Source: Acanthochlamys bracteata (taxonomy: Eukaryota > Streptophyta > Magnoliopsida > Pandanales > Velloziaceae). From it: 64,000 nucleotides of DNA. The stretch is taken from the NCBI GenBank assembly GCA_019914995.1, contig CM034135.1, forward strand, positions 126,501 to 190,500. The letters run 5' to 3'. How positions within the stretch are numbered: position 1 is the first letter of the stretch; each line of letters begins with the position of its first letter. This document shows, in pieces, positions 1-12,951 of this stretch. The notes beneath the pieces were generated by a model, which had not been told where the DNA came from, did no database searches, and worked only from the letters and a program-made list of their open reading frames with translations. The position numbers and the translations under genes were made by a program.

Positions 1-405
1 AATGGACCACATGACCCGAACATCCTCGTAGCCGCACGCCATCACCTCCCCATGGAGATTCATACCGTGATCAGTACTATAATAATAGTCGTCGCCGTCA
101 TTTCCTGTACATGGCAGTAAGCGAATAACAATCACTCATTATATATATATATATACATACATATTAGTCAACAATATATATCTTTAAAAGCATGACACGA
201 CAGGGACATTAATAGAAGAACCAATTATATACAAGACAAATAGAGAGAGTTAATTCTTAGAAGGAAGAATTAATAACGAATACCTACCTCCGGATTGGGC
301 AGGCGAGTACTTCTTCTTCTGCCTGGGTGAGGAGGAAGGGATGAAGAGAGTGCGGCAGGCCTTCTTCAATGGGGAAGTGATGCTCCGTACCCAATTAGAA
401 CCCAT
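1..405 (-). CDS. 5' part of a small conserved plant protein gene (runs off left edge)
   Basis: Two exons are readable on the minus strand. Exon 1 (405-288) starts MGSNWVRSITSPLKKACRT and ends in a phase-1 GT donor. Exon 2 (104 to beyond base 1) follows a CAG acceptor and restores the frame, giving an acidic/tyrosine stretch and then LHGEVMACGYEDVRVMWSI. That last block resembles a motif I recall from small uncharacterised plant proteins (LHGEVMACxYEDVQVMWSIL). I know of no assigned biochemical function. The basic Ser/Lys-rich N-terminus shows no obvious signal peptide. The 3' end lies outside the window. The exon phase match makes the model fairly safe; the function is unknown. Confidence 0.65.
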
Positions 406-619
406 GATATAAAAAAAAAAAGGTAGGTAGCTGTATGCATGCAAAAACCTAGTAAATTAATGAAAAACCCGGAGGGCCGGCGAGGAATTAATATTTGAAG
501 CAGTAGGGGAGATATATAGATATGTAGATAGAGAAAGGGAAGGAGGCAATAACCATTTCCATTGTGCTGTGATCCCTCTCTCTGGATAGATGGAACTTTG
601 TAATTCAAGTAGCACATGC

Positions 620-2660
620 ATGCATCACGTTATTCCATGATATACATATATCTATCAGAAGATACCTGTCTCCCCTGCCGGCCTGTTCCTTTCGATCTTC
701 CCTCCTCTCATGCTCATCTATAACTTGCTCTGCTCCTGCCGTAGTAACATGTGCTACTACAATCGCATCGATCAGAACACTTTTTTTTTTTGTTATCTGT
801 TTTCATTTGTTATTGTATTCATTCATTCGCTCGCTCAAAGGCCACCGCCAGTTTTTCTTTTTCACTTTCTGTTGAACACCCGCACCCATGTTCGAAATGA
901 ATACTGCATCTTTCTCAAGCAAGCAGATAATAGTTTATTAACAGTAAATTCAAATCGCATTAACATATATAATACTCTGACCTTGCATTAATCTAACTAC
1001 CTACATCTAACTAATGGTCATTATGTATCGCACACATTAACCACTAATGAGGTTAATTAATTGGAAACCTTGAGAATGCATGAATGAATCATCAATGTTT
1101 AGAGTAACTTCAAAAGTAAACTAGTGAATTTAGTTTAATTGGTAAATCCAATGCAACAGTCCTCTAGCTTCAGATGGCAGGCGGACGGTCAACTAGTTCC
1201 CTATCTCTTTTAAAACGGAAAACGTAGAGCACAATAATCCGTGACTTCCAAGATATACCTCATCTGATTTTCCGAATTCCTCCAGACATTTTTGACCGGT
1301 TTCAACTTCCGCTGCAATTGGCCTATGCGATGCAAATATGATAAACAATAAGTTGCGCCAGGCATGTATTCAGTTTTCTTTATTTAAAATCAAAATAGAT
1401 ATCAACGTGGACACACTAAGTTAAGAAGACACTATCCTTTTTGGTTAATGATATAAAAAGATGATGCAAGTTGAGGTTATACAATCACATGTCCATTTAT
1501 CTAGCAATATATCCCTCAATATGTGTGACTTAGTAATAATGCCAAAGACTGCCTACTGGTAATCTTTACCGTTCAATTCAAACAACTAAACATCTTGACA
1601 TTTGAAGAAAAACTAACAACCAATAAGGTAACTTTTTCCACATGCGGGTTTCAGTCTTGGATTGGTGAAGATTTCTGCGCGCTCTCTTTAACTGAGCTAA
1701 TGTGCTTATCACTTTATGCAAGACTTACTGCTGATGAGAGTTCCTATGCATGTATTGAGAGGAAAGTTAGCAGATGATGCAGTTATGAGTTTGTAGTTGC
1801 CATATGAATAAGCATCTGACTGAAGATGAGTCCATCTCAAACAGTGAAAGAAAACAATGCATATGGATGGATATCGCATGTGATTCCCTGACCTACCTCA
1901 ATCTACTATTTATGGTGGCCTCGATCGAGAATTGCCTAGGCGCACATGGTTCTGGAATTTATCATGTTGTATACTATTTTTTCTCAGAGTAGTTATTACC
2001 CTGATTGAATTACCCCATGCACAGTTTTAGTTACCTAGTGATCATGCAAAGATTCAAGTTTCACAAAGTCCAATTTTAATAGGAGCAAAGTGAAACAAAG
2101 AACCGTTAAATATGTGAACGAGAGGGAGCTCATGCATACTACATCCGCTCCTAATAAATCAACAGGGCGCTCTGCACTATGAAATTTTATCCTTTTAATT
2201 GCATTAAGTGTTGGGATAGAGAAGATACAATATTATACTGCAACACCAACCCGGCTAACAGGATGCGTTGAACCTAATCACCATAGAGAACTGAACACTA
2301 ATCAAAACTATAGATTTAAAAGCATCCTGTGTCACAGGAAAGAATTTCGTTTTTCTACCCGTTTTATCATATCCGAATCCAATTTTATGGTCAATATAAT
2401 TAAGCTTCACCTCAACTCCCAAGTCCCAATTCTCGGCCCACGAAGGAAAAATTTACATGACTAACCCCGTCCATAGTCTGATATTACCAAATCCACAAGT
2501 CAGTACAAAATATAACAAAACAGAGAGAAATAAAAATGTTAATTCCACAATACCATCTTAACTTGCTGTCATTTGATTTCATTCTATATATATATATATA
2601 TTATGCTTTGCTTAAAGAGTAGAGGACAACACGAGGACAGGAAGAGAAGGACAAATATTT
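620..2660. other. Intergenic DNA without a supportable gene
   Basis: Only short open frames without family resemblance or plausible splice partners are present. An (AT)n microsatellite lies near 2584-2601, and another (TA)n run at about 141-156 is in the intron of the preceding gene. I see no RNA gene or mobile element ends here. Confidence 0.5.
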
Positions 2661-2662
2661 GA

Positions 2663-2964
2663 TCAAAGATCGATGTTTTGCCACTTGGGTTCTCGTTGGC
2701 GTTTCACCTTCTCGATGAACTCTGCAGCTTTCTTGTTGATATCAGGTTCTAACAGGTTCTGCAGAACCACATGGCTTTCTACAAACTTTGTTTGGTTGCT
2801 GGGAGGCTTCTCCATCATGACTTCTCCCTTTTCCTGCCCTGATTTCTTCAAGTCGAACACTGTAAGCAAAGAGTTATCCTTACCTGCCATGCCTTGGATC
2901 CTTTTGCTTGCTATTCGTACGCTTCGAGGCCTGCTTGCTATGTGGAGTTTTCTGCACTTGCAAC
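2663..2964 (-). CDS. DUF761-like small protein, terminal exon
   Basis: An open frame on the minus strand ends at 2663. The first ATG (2890, good context) gives 75 residues, MAGKDNSLLTVFDL onward. The frame stays open upstream to a pyrimidine-rich CAG acceptor at about 2965, so this is probably the last exon of a spliced gene. The C-terminus has the pattern PDINKKAAEFIEKVKRQ, which resembles the short C-terminal DUF761 (cotton-fibre-expressed protein) motif, a helical segment of unknown function in plant proteins. I could not find an upstream coding exon in 2965-5030, so the first exon may be untranslated or the gene may be a remnant. Confidence 0.45.
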
Positions 2965-5036
2965 CTGGAAAGGAAAGAGGTGAGCCAAATTTATAGTTGA
3001 AAAAAGGTACAGAGCGAGTGTATGAAAAGCCCTACTAAAATATCAACAACGGAACCGAACAATGCAATACGAAAGGTATAAAAGATGGATCGATTATACT
3101 ATTGTTGGGTTGTCGGTTCCATAAAGGCAACAGATACTCTGTAGGAACTCAGATGACTGCAGGAAAAACTAAAATAGATGGGAATCTTACAAGTCTTGAT
3201 ATTTTTTCCCCCTTCCCTCCGTCCACAAAAACCAAGAGATGTACCTGTCACCTTTTTTACAATCCAAAAGAGAACAGTGACATGCAATAAGTGTGTAGAG
3301 GGGTCTACACCTTCTTATTAATGCTTATGGACTACGCTAGCCAGAAAAAAGCTCCAATTTCCTTTCCGGATCAAGCACCCATGTTACCACTTCTCAGACA
3401 AGATGATGAAAAAAACACTGTCAATATATCAAATAATACAGACTTCAAGCATGGCATACATCTTCTTCACAAGAAAAGAAGAAGAATTAAGGAAACAGTT
3501 GGAGTACCATACTAAAATTACCCTGATTTAATTACTTGGAGAGACATAAGAACCTGCATTATGCAAGATAGAGAACAAATGGCTCTACAAGAAAAGAGTA
3601 TAGGAGTTGAACAGAAACAGAAGCGAACTGTAACTTTCCTCGAAAAGTACTAAACTATCAACCGTGATTCGATCTGCAGATACGGTTTTCTCTAGTAAAT
3701 GTTCCATTTTTTGTTTCTTCAAGACTCGCCTCACATATGTCAAATTTCTTCCAGTAGCCTAATTAAGAGAACATGCCGTAAGTTATATCACCTAACACAT
3801 TTTTTTTAATGAAATGCAGCATGTTGACAGTTGAGCAACTTTTAAAGCTTACTCAAAAGTGCATCTCCTAAAACGATTTTTTACTTCTCCTATACGTGGA
3901 AGAAGCATATTAGTAGGTGAAAGCATACAGAGAACACCTACATGCTTGCAGTTAACAGGGTAAGTGAGTTAGGCTGCTTGTGTTCACATAGTAACTAAAT
4001 CGCAAAAGCTCTAAGCATAGAAGACCTAGACATTATAGGTTCCGAATAAAGTACCAGACTACTAAATTGCTGGAAACTATAATGCCTGAATGATTAGACC
4101 ACCACTAAATTTGGAATACTTTGCTTTAGAAATGTGATTCACTGGAAACAAGATTAAGAGAAGGTAAAAATGATTGGGAATCTAATTCAAAGGCAAACGT
4201 TTACTTTAAACTACTCTGAAATTCATGACGCTCTTAATTATGCTTTCCATGACAAGCGCGTGTTAACTAGACAGTGCTAGCTGCCAGTGAAACTCTCTTG
4301 GATTTTCTCATCATAAAATGTTCTCCAGCATATTCTTCATTTTCTCTTTCAGTAGTAGGCTAAGAACCAAGCCACTACGTCAGGAACAATCTCAATACCA
4401 GAAGAATTTACGAGCATTCTGGTGAATACAGATGAAAGTGCTCCGGTGGATGACACTTACAAGATGTTTTTATGTAGATCGAAGATTATGGAAAGTGCAG
4501 GTAGGATTGGAATTTTGGAAGTGAAGGCATTAACATGAAGGTGATTCTTATACCATGCACAGCAGAATAGGAGAAGTTAATACTATTACATGCAGCTCTA
4601 ATAGGTAAGACCACCAGACAGAATCATTCCAATTATGGTGGTTTTCCATTATCCAAAAAAAGAAAAAGAAAAAGATGTGACAGTTTACAGAAAAAGGGAA
4701 AATCATGATCTGTTAAGAAGCACCCTAAAAAGGTTTTCATCTCAATTTCTCCATAGATTGCAAGGATGAGCTTTGCACAAATGGGAGCTCCATTTTTCTT
4801 CCTAGCGTATGCTCAATTCCTACTAAATGGGAAGAAACGTTACATTATGCAGTTCCTTAAACTAAGTCCTAGAAAGGCTCCTTAGTAATAGTCTTGCACA
4901 AGGTGTTTTATCTTCTGAAATAAACTAAGCTCTGAAATCATTTATTCGCATCAGACTTTAATACAGCATAAAAAGGCATGAAATTGAACTAATTATAGAC
5001 TGAAGAAAAATCCATCATCATCTATGCTGAAAAGAA
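2965..5036. other. Intergenic or intronic DNA with no recognisable exon
   Basis: This stretch separates the DUF761-like exon from the guanosine deaminase pseudogene. The short open frames here show no family resemblance on either strand. It could include a leader intron of the DUF761-like gene. Confidence 0.4.
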
Positions 5037-5750
<714 letters not shown>

Positions 5751-7280
5751 AATCAAGCAACGCATAGATTTATAAAGGCATGTTGTCTTTACTTCAGTTC
5801 ACCATTGGCACAAAAAAAACAGAGAAACGGGAGTTCAAACTAGAATCTACTGATGTCTGTGCCAGGAAAAAGAGAGCGTGTTTCGTGGTTTTGGCTACCT
5901 TCATGGTGACCAGCAAATGCAGAAGAAAAAGATATGGTCCCTTCTTTGGATTCAACAACTGCAACAAGAAATTGAAAACAGGAAAATCAGGGTGCACTCA
6001 ACAAATGAAAAGATATTGAAATTGACCAATTTCAAACATGGATGCTTTAAGCAGACATCTGACTGCAAAAGTCAGACTTTGGAAATTTAGGAAGCATCTA
6101 AGAAGATCAAGGCATCAACTCGACAAGGTTGACCCACATAGATAGAGGTAGCTAACAAATCAAGCAACTGATTGGTAGCAGTTTGCCATGGTTAGAAGCT
6201 ATGAGAAAGAAAAAGAATCACAGCTATAACAATTGCTTCCATCCAGCAGTCTTGTATTCAGTCTATACCTTAGAAAGAAAGCCATATCACCGAAAATACA
6301 ATTAAATGACAAAGCTATTAACAATTGAATTTCCATAGCCAGCAAATATTCTCAGCATGGTTTGGTGCTTCAATCTCAAAAATCGAGAACAACAGCCAGC
6401 GGTATGTCATCGCAAAAAATAAAGCTTTTACTAAAAAAACTACCTTTATGGGAGTAATGCCAAAAGAAGTACTCTGCGATCTAGGTAGTTAAGAATTTAG
6501 ATCCGGTAAGAAACGAAACACGACTGCTGAAACGAAATGCCATAAACTGAAAGATCGAAGCAGGTAACAACAGAACTTAGTTTCATATCTTGAGCTTCAT
6601 GAGTTACTAATCCTGTTAATCACACCACGAGAAATAAATTAAAAATCTTCAGAGAATCTCAAGAAGTTTGTAACTAGGAAGAATAAAAGAAAAGAAATTC
6701 CATACCCTGAGTGTCCTCCATGGATGAAATTCTTCTGCTTCAAATCTAACCAAGAAATGAAATGAAACTTTTACTCGTTTTTTTGTTTCTATATTATTTT
6801 TACTTTATGTTACTTTCTTCGCATTCCCGGCAATAACCAGCCCTTTCTTCTTATTATTTTTGTAGATAATCTAAAATAAACTGCAGTAATAATAATTAAT
6901 TTAAAGAAGAAAAGAAGTCTAACGTAAATACGCTGGAGGGCTTATTTCGGCTTTAATAAGCCCTCCCAAACATGCCCTCCGTCAATCTGGATCCGGGTCC
7001 GAAAGTGAGTGCCGCAAACAACGACTGCAACAACACTACTAATACTCGATCTTTCTCAACTCCGGTCACACTCTTTCTCTTCTTCTTTGAATTTCTTGTT
7101 TTCCAAATTCGTTGATTCCATAAACATTTGTTCTTTGTTTCATCATGATTTCAATTTGCGGCTTGTTATCATGCATAATCAATAAGTAATTTGCTACTTT
7201 TTCTAACAAAGAACTTTTTGGCTGCAGATTTATCAGAACTGGTGTGTGGATTGATTGATTGATTGATAATTTGATCAATC
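5751..7280. other. Intergenic DNA upstream of the Sec63 pseudogene
   Basis: No coding region is supported. The only structured element seen is a perfect inverted repeat at 6935-6966, listed separately. The last part (about 6990-7280) corresponds in position to the former promoter and leader of the ERdj2/Sec63 gene that follows. Confidence 0.45.
6935..6966. repeat. Perfect 12-bp inverted repeat (stem-loop)
   Basis: GGAGGGCTTATT and its exact reverse complement AATAAGCCCTCC are separated by 8 bases. The right flank (CCCAAACATGCCCTCC) resembles the end of the MITE near 9895, whose terminus also reads CTTAT...CCCAAACG on the same strand. It may be a solo end or remnant of that family. Confidence 0.6.
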
Positions 7281-10200
7281 ATGGGTTCGGCATCAGATGA
7301 CAACAGCTCTCTGTTTCCCATTTTTATTCTCACCGTAATGGCATTGCCTTTAGTTCCTTGTACTATTCTCAAACTCTGTCTGAGCTGTTTCCAAGAAATC
7401 CAAGACGAACCACTGTCAGTGTTCCTCCCGTTCCCAATCGGGGAAATATCGAAAATCGATATTCAAAAGAGTAATCATTGTTTGCAAGATTGGCTTGTTT
7501 TAGTGAAATATGGTTGCTGTAGTTGTGTATGTGAAGTAATTTCTTTGTTTGCAGATCTCTAAGTTCTCAACTTCTTGTAATTTGACCTTAGTGCTGTTAT
7601 GGGTCATATTGGGATTCTAGTTTACTACATCAAACACATAAGCCGTGAGGTAAGTCAAACCAAAGCATGTTTCTTTTCTTTTCTTGAACTGCTATGATCC
7701 TAAGTCTCTATTGCACTGTGATTTCTTCAACTTCTTGCTAGAAGTTATATCAATAGATTTTATGTTACTGACACTAGTTTTAGAGCTCTTCATGATTTCT
7801 CTTTAACTTAGTAAATAGAGAATTCCATGTTGCTTAGCATGTCAATTTCATGCAATTGACATGTTTTGGGAGTTTAGTGCTAGTTTTAAGCATTCATATT
7901 CATACGACAGTAAAACATGTAATACAGAGTCAATGATACTGTGACGCGTAATTTTTACCCATGAAGTAAGAGTAGTTTCATTGGGTTTTCATATATCTTA
8001 TCTGTGCAATTTTTCTGAGTTATGATTTTCATTTTAGATGGTTGAATGTGTGTATATTGTTCTTTAGTAGTTATTGTATCTTCTTTTACATTTTGATATT
8101 TCAGTTGTGTTTAATTAGAAATTTGTGGTGCTGTTTCTTTCAGAGTCACCCTTTTGAACCTTTTAATATTCTTGGGTTGGAACCTGGAGCTTCAGAGTCA
8201 GAAATAAAAAAAGGCATACAGAAAGCTTTCCATTCTGTACCATCCTGATAAAAATCCTGATCCAGGTCTAAAATATTCCGTGTGTTTTCAGTATACCCTA
8301 TTCTGATGTTCAGTCACTATCCTCAGGGACATCTAACACTCTCCAATTCTTATCTCAGAGGCTCATAAACACTTTGTGGAGTTTATATCCAAAAAGCATA
8401 CCAAGCAATGACTGATCCTGTATCATGTGAAAACTTTGAGAAGTATGGCCATCCTGATGGTCGACAGGTTAGGATGAGCCATCTAGAGTTGGACATATGA
8501 CTTACTATATCAAATTCGATGTCTTTGAAGTTACAGGTTGTTTCCTAAAACTGCAGATATGTTGTACTCATTTTGATGCAGGGGCTCCAAATGGGGATTG
8601 CTTTACCTCAATTTTTGCTTAACATAGTCGGTGCCTCCGGTGGAGTACTCTTGCTAGGGATAGTTGGAGTCTGCATACTTCTGCCGCTGTTGATAGCTGT
8701 CATATATCTGTCAAGATCATCAAAATATACTGGAAACTATGTCATGCATCAAACTCTTTCGACATACTACTATTTCATGAAACCATTGTTAGCTCCAACG
8801 TAAATTCTTCTTACATTGTTCAATGATTTAAATATCAATTTATGGCGTCATTCATGAACAACTTGTCATGTCTGACCAAATACTACTGTTACAGCAAGGT
8901 TATGGATGTATTCATAAAAGCTGCAGACTACATGGAAATTCCAGTCCGTAGAAGTGATGATGAACCTCTCCAGAAGCTTTTTGTGGCAGTGAAGTGAGTT
9001 GAACTTGCATCTTAAGAATATTAAGACCGAACAGGTGAAGTTTTGGAAGCAGCATCCCTGCTTAGTCAAGGTACTAAAACTTCTGATCTTTGGCGATATC
9101 AATTTTCTATAGCTATTCTGAATGCTGTGCTTAAAAAGCATTTAGTTAATTGTGGTTGTGATGTAAAATTCGGATGGAATTGCTTGTTCAAGTTCAAATA
9201 ACTCGCGGAGAAGATATTCTGTCACTAGCACTAGAGGGGGATTTCAAACGTATGCTAGAACTGGCACCTCGTCTTCTTGAAGAACTGTTGAAGGTACAGC
9301 ACCTTGGATAGGATAACTTAGTGTCTAGGATCACCATTGTTCAACTTTAAAACTGAAGGAGGAGCTCTGAACTATTGAAGTTTAAGTAAGCACTCTGATG
9401 GAGTCTCTCCACCCCATTTTCTCCAAGATAATGGCTCTACAGTCAATATCTCCTAATGCTTGTATGCTCATCACAGATAGCTGTATTCCAATGCAATCCT
9501 CACGGTCATGGATGGTTGAGGCCTGCAATTGGCACAATAGAGCTTTGCCAATGTATCATCCAGGTGCTTTAAATACTTCTCAATAACTTCAATTGCTTTC
9601 ATTTGTTCATAGAGCCCCTGACATCATCTTGTTGATAAACTATGTCATAGTAAATATAATTCAAGTAAAAGCTTGTAATCTGCTTCGCGTTTTTCAATAC
9701 ATATTTTATAAGTATTTAAAAATTTTATTTAAAAATTTAGAAAGTGTAGAAAAATTCTACGTAATGAAATCTTTTTATTGCATATTTTTATTATTTCTTT
9801 GGAAGTAAAAAAAATAGAGCTCGTTTTTCAAAAAGAACAAAAATACCTTCCATTTCAGAAAAGCTCTATTTCATAAGCACTCCCAAACGCCCCCTCAGTG
9901 TACTGTGAGCCTAAACATTTATTTTGTACAGGCTGTTCCTATGAGTGCAAGAAAAGCAGCAGGATCAAAAGGAAGGCATCGCACCATCTTGCAGCTTCCA
10001 CATTTTAATGATACCATCATTAAAAAAATTGGGCGCAAGGTAAAGGATTGCATTGTGGTCTCAGCTCTTCTGCGTCCTTGCTGTGTTTTGATATCTTTTG
10101 CTCTCATAGCTCCTTATTCTTGTGGCTCTGCATTGCCTTCTAACTGGAATGTCTTTGGCAGAGAGTTCGCTCGTTTCAAGAGTTGAGGGAGATGCCTCTA

Positions 10201-10950
10201 CCGGACCATGCTGAGATTTTGACTCAGATAGCGGGCCTTTCTTCTTCCCAAGCACATGATGTGGAAACTGTGCTTGACATGATCCCTTCCGTCACAGTGG
10301 ATATCACATGTGAGACTGAAGGCATCCAGACATCATCACAATGTATGCTTGGGTTAACCTGAAGCGAGGGAATGGACTCACAGCTGCTCTTCCCCACTGT
10401 CCGTACTATCCATTCCACAAGGAGGAGAGCTTTTGGTTGCTGCTAGCAGCCCTGCCACAAACGAGGTTTGGATCTCGCAGAAGGTGAGCTTCATGGATGA
10501 GGCCGGCTTCATTGCTGCAGCTTCAAAGGTTATCCCAAAAGAGGGTTTAGGTGCGAGCGTAAAGGAAATAAATGCTGCAGTGAAGGAAGCAGTTGAGAGG
10601 GTGAAGAGCGGTTCAAGGTTGATTATGGGTAAGTTTCAAGCACCAGCAGAAGGAAGTTACAGCCTCTGTGCCCATTGCCTGTGCGATTTGTGGATAGGTT
10701 GCGATGTGAAGACAAACTTGAAACTAAAGGTCCTCAAGCGGAGTAGGGCAGGAACAAGAGGTCATGTGACGGAGGAAGCACCCACTGAGAGGAGGGTATT
10801 GAAGAGGATGAAGAGGAACATGAAGAGTACAATGATTATGAAAGTGAATATAGTGACGACGAGGAGGATATTAAAGAACAGAAAGGTAAGACCGCCAACG
10901 GTACTGCTCGTGGTGAGGGTGGATCAAGCTCAGAAGGTTCAGTAGAATGA
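7281..10950 (+). pseudogene. ERDJ2: ERdj2/Sec63-type ER J-protein pseudogene
   Basis: The live protein is a polytopic ER membrane J-protein that works with Sec61 and BiP in protein translocation. All major blocks occur in order. They are the start MGSASDDNSSLFPIFIL, a cysteine/basic exon ending SGKYRKSIFKR (already out of frame), NLTLVLLWV, and the J-domain start FNILGLEPGASESEIKK. HPDKNPDP follows in another frame, then [11 protein letters not shown]. An intact transmembrane exon (8581-8802) is followed by the Sec63 domain blocks, including [11 protein letters not shown] and [15 protein letters not shown], and an acidic tail ending near 10950. I count frameshifts or stops in at least seven exons, including inside the J-domain around the HPD motif. 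Introns are retained, so this is a decayed gene and not a retrocopy. Confidence 0.9.
9690..9895 (-). mobile_element. MITE-like element in an intron of the Sec63 pseudogene
   Basis: Read on the minus strand the element begins GGGGGCGTTTGGGAGTGCTT. It continues with an AT-rich interior containing AAAAACGAGCTCTATTTTT and a long AAATAATAAAAATAT tract. The same order of blocks occurs at 33005-33252 on the plus strand, so the two are members of one non-autonomous family. The outer end near 9690 is uncertain and I could not define a target duplication. Confidence 0.55.
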
Positions 10951-11579
10951 TTTCTTCTTCTAGTTGCTGAAGCACCAACACAAATATTTTGAAAAAACTT
11001 TTTGCCTTGTTATTCATTTTTGTTATTTCTTGGGTAGAGCTGTCACCTAGAGCCCTTGACAATAGGGCGTAACTCGATTCCAGTCCAACATGTTCGTTAT
11101 ACTATAGATAACAGGATGAACATTTTAGTTCTTGGTGTTATATTTGCTGCGTTGCTCATGTAAACTTGTAGCATGTCTTTGTGCCAACTCAATCAATTCT
11201 CAAAGAAAAGAAAAAAAACCCTCTCAAACACTAGGAAACTTTCTTCCATACATCAATAACATGATTGATGATCTATTATTATTGTTGTCATCAAACAAAA
11301 CATTTACTTCATTTCGTTGCATCTTATCAATTATCAATCAGCAAACAACAACAACAAAATAGAAAAAAGAAAAACAAGAGAAAAGTTTGAAGAAAATTAA
11401 TCCAAACAAATGGTGATGAATATCATGATATGTTTCACCAAGTTCAGGACCAGAAGTTAAACTACTACAACTGCTGCTAGCTGCTACTGCTGCTGCGACA
11501 CAATACAAAAACAGATTTCAATCATCAGCAGTATAGTGTCCTCACCACTGGTATGGAGAAAAAAAGAACCAAAGCAAAC
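10951..11579. other. Intergenic DNA between convergent genes
   Basis: This is the 3' flank shared by the Sec63 pseudogene (plus) and the GeBP-like gene (minus). It is AT-rich with no supported coding region. It probably holds the 3' untranslated region of the GeBP-like transcript near 11400-11579. Confidence 0.5.
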
Positions 11580-12851
11580 TCAAATAGAGCTCCCGGCTAC
11601 TGCCGGCTTCTTCTCCGCCATGGCAGACTCTACCATCTCTGTCGCTTCCTCCGCCTTCACGGTATTACTAGTAGTAGTGGTTGTCATCAGTTGAGCTCCC
11701 TGAAGCTCTTGTAGCTTCATCTTGATCTCTTCCTGAACCAGCTCTAGTCTCTTCGAGTAAACCTCTAGCTCCATTATCCTCTGCTTCCTCCACCTCTCGT
11801 CTTCCTCCTGCAAGTTTCCTCCTACTCCGGCGAACCCTAACGGAGTCACCAACCTTCCCACCAATCCTGCTCCTCTTCCCTTCAACGCGCTACCTATCAG
11901 ATCTTTAAACAACGGCGACAAACAGCTCTGCACTGTCTCCTCCACCACTGAGTCAACCGTCGTTGTTGGTATTCTTGCTGCAGTTGTCTTACCCGTCGTT
12001 TGCTGCGGCAATTCTTCCGCTACCGGTATGCCCATTGGCTGTGGCGGAAGAATCTGCGGCGGTACCGAAGGCAATGCCATCTGGACTGGCTGGAGAGGAA
12101 TATCCGGTAGTAGCTGCATCGGCGTCGGCTGCTGCTGAGGTAGTGCCACGCTGACTCTCCTCCGGCGGCTCTGCCGGCGATCTGTCCCTGCTGCGCTATT
12201 GTTGCTACCATTGTTGTGATCTTTCAATTCTCCACCATTGTTATTGGAAGATTGTGATCGCTTGAAAACCGGAGACCAGATCTGTCTGGAGATCTCGAAG
12301 GTCGCTCGATCGTGCGGCGATTTGAACACGGCGGGCTTTCCTTGAGAGGTCCTCGCAACAGCCGTGCGGTACTTCTTCTTCAACCTTCGAAGCTTCTCGA
12401 TCAACTGGTTCTTGGTGAACTCTAACTGAAGCTTGGCTTTGATCTGCTCGTAGAACGGGCCGGTGTCGTACTGGTAGTCGGCGTGCGTGGTGCCGCGAGA
12501 GCTCGTGAACTCGTAGAAGCCCTGGAGGATTATTAGCTCGTCTTCGTCGGTCCAGAGCTTCTGGAACAATCTAGAAGAAGGTCCTCCCCCTGATGTTGAT
12601 GATTCGTGGTTCGCCGTAGGAGGAAAAAACAAAACGGAATCAGACTGCTGCTGTTGTTCCGTTTTTACGCCGTTAGTCGGAGGATGATTATGATGTGGAG
12701 GGTTAACGGTGGCGGCGAAGGAGCCGGCTGTTGTGGGGGTAGCGGTGGTGGTGGGGATTTCGGAATCGTTTTCAGACTCCGTGTCAGAATCGGAAGAATC
12801 AGACACGTCGGCATCGTCGAACATGGTGCTGCGGTCGTCTGCTTCTTCCAT
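11580..12851 (-). CDS. GeBP/STOREKEEPER-type transcription regulator
   Basis: This is a single-exon gene of 423 residues. The N-terminus is strongly acidic and serine-rich (SDSSDSDTESENDSE), followed by a Thr/Pro/Asn-rich linker. The DUF573/GeBP DNA-binding domain lies at about residues 97-190, starting KLWTDEDELIILQGFYEF and ending in the basic KLRRLKKKYR. A Pro/Gln-rich region follows, and a C-terminal helix (KRLELVQEEIKMKLQELQ) has the spacing of the short leucine zipper reported for this family. Family members are nuclear DNA-binding proteins linked to trichome and cytokinin responses; the target of this one cannot be told. The ATG at 12851 is the first in frame, and two telo-box-like motifs lie 50-90 bases upstream of it. 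Confidence 0.9.
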   Translation of the reverse strand: MEEADDRSTMFDDADVSDSSDSDTESENDSEIPTTTATPTTAGSFAATVNPPHHNHPPTNGVKTEQQQQSDSVLFFPPTANHESSTSGGGPSSRLFQKLWTDEDELIILQGFYEFTSSRGTTHADYQYDTGPFYEQIKAKLQLEFTKNQLIEKLRRLKKKYRTAVARTSQGKPAVFKSPHDRATFEISRQIWSPVFKRSQSSNNNGGELKDHNNGSNNSAAGTDRRQSRRRRVSVALPQQQPTPMQLLPDIPLQPVQMALPSVPPQILPPQPMGIPVAEELPQQTTGKTTAARIPTTTVDSVVEETVQSCLSPLFKDLIGSALKGRGAGLVGRLVTPLGFAGVGGNLQEEDERWRKQRIMELEVYSKRLELVQEEIKMKLQELQGAQLMTTTTTSNTVKAEEATEMVESAMAEKKPAVAGSSI

Positions 12852-12900
12852 GGTCGAACGACGGAGGAGAGCGGCGACGGCGGAGATGATGATTGTTGGG

Positions 12901-12941
12901 CTAGGGTTTGGGTTGGGATCTGGAATTGAGGGTTAGGGTTT
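12901..12941 (-). promoter_or_regulatory. Two telo-box-like motifs upstream of the GeBP-like start codon
   Basis: Read on the minus strand, AAACCCTAA (12941-12933) and AAACCCTAG (12909-12901) lie 50-90 bases before the ATG. Telo-boxes are common in promoters and leaders of plant genes expressed in dividing tissue. The assignment is by motif only. Confidence 0.5.
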
Positions 12942-12951
12942 GGTTTGGCTT

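Noticed and set aside
1595-1992. Two open frames of about 60 codons on the plus strand
   Set aside because: They show no family resemblance, no splice partner and no codon pattern different from random AT-rich DNA.
7281-10950. Sec63 frameshifts as sequencing errors
   Set aside because: Neighbouring multi-exon genes of similar composition are free of indels, and the relic also has substitutions at expected residues, so true decay is more likely; raw reads would settle it.
12606-12936. Overlapping plus-strand frames opposite the GeBP-like gene
   Set aside because: They are antisense shadows of its low-complexity coding sequence.
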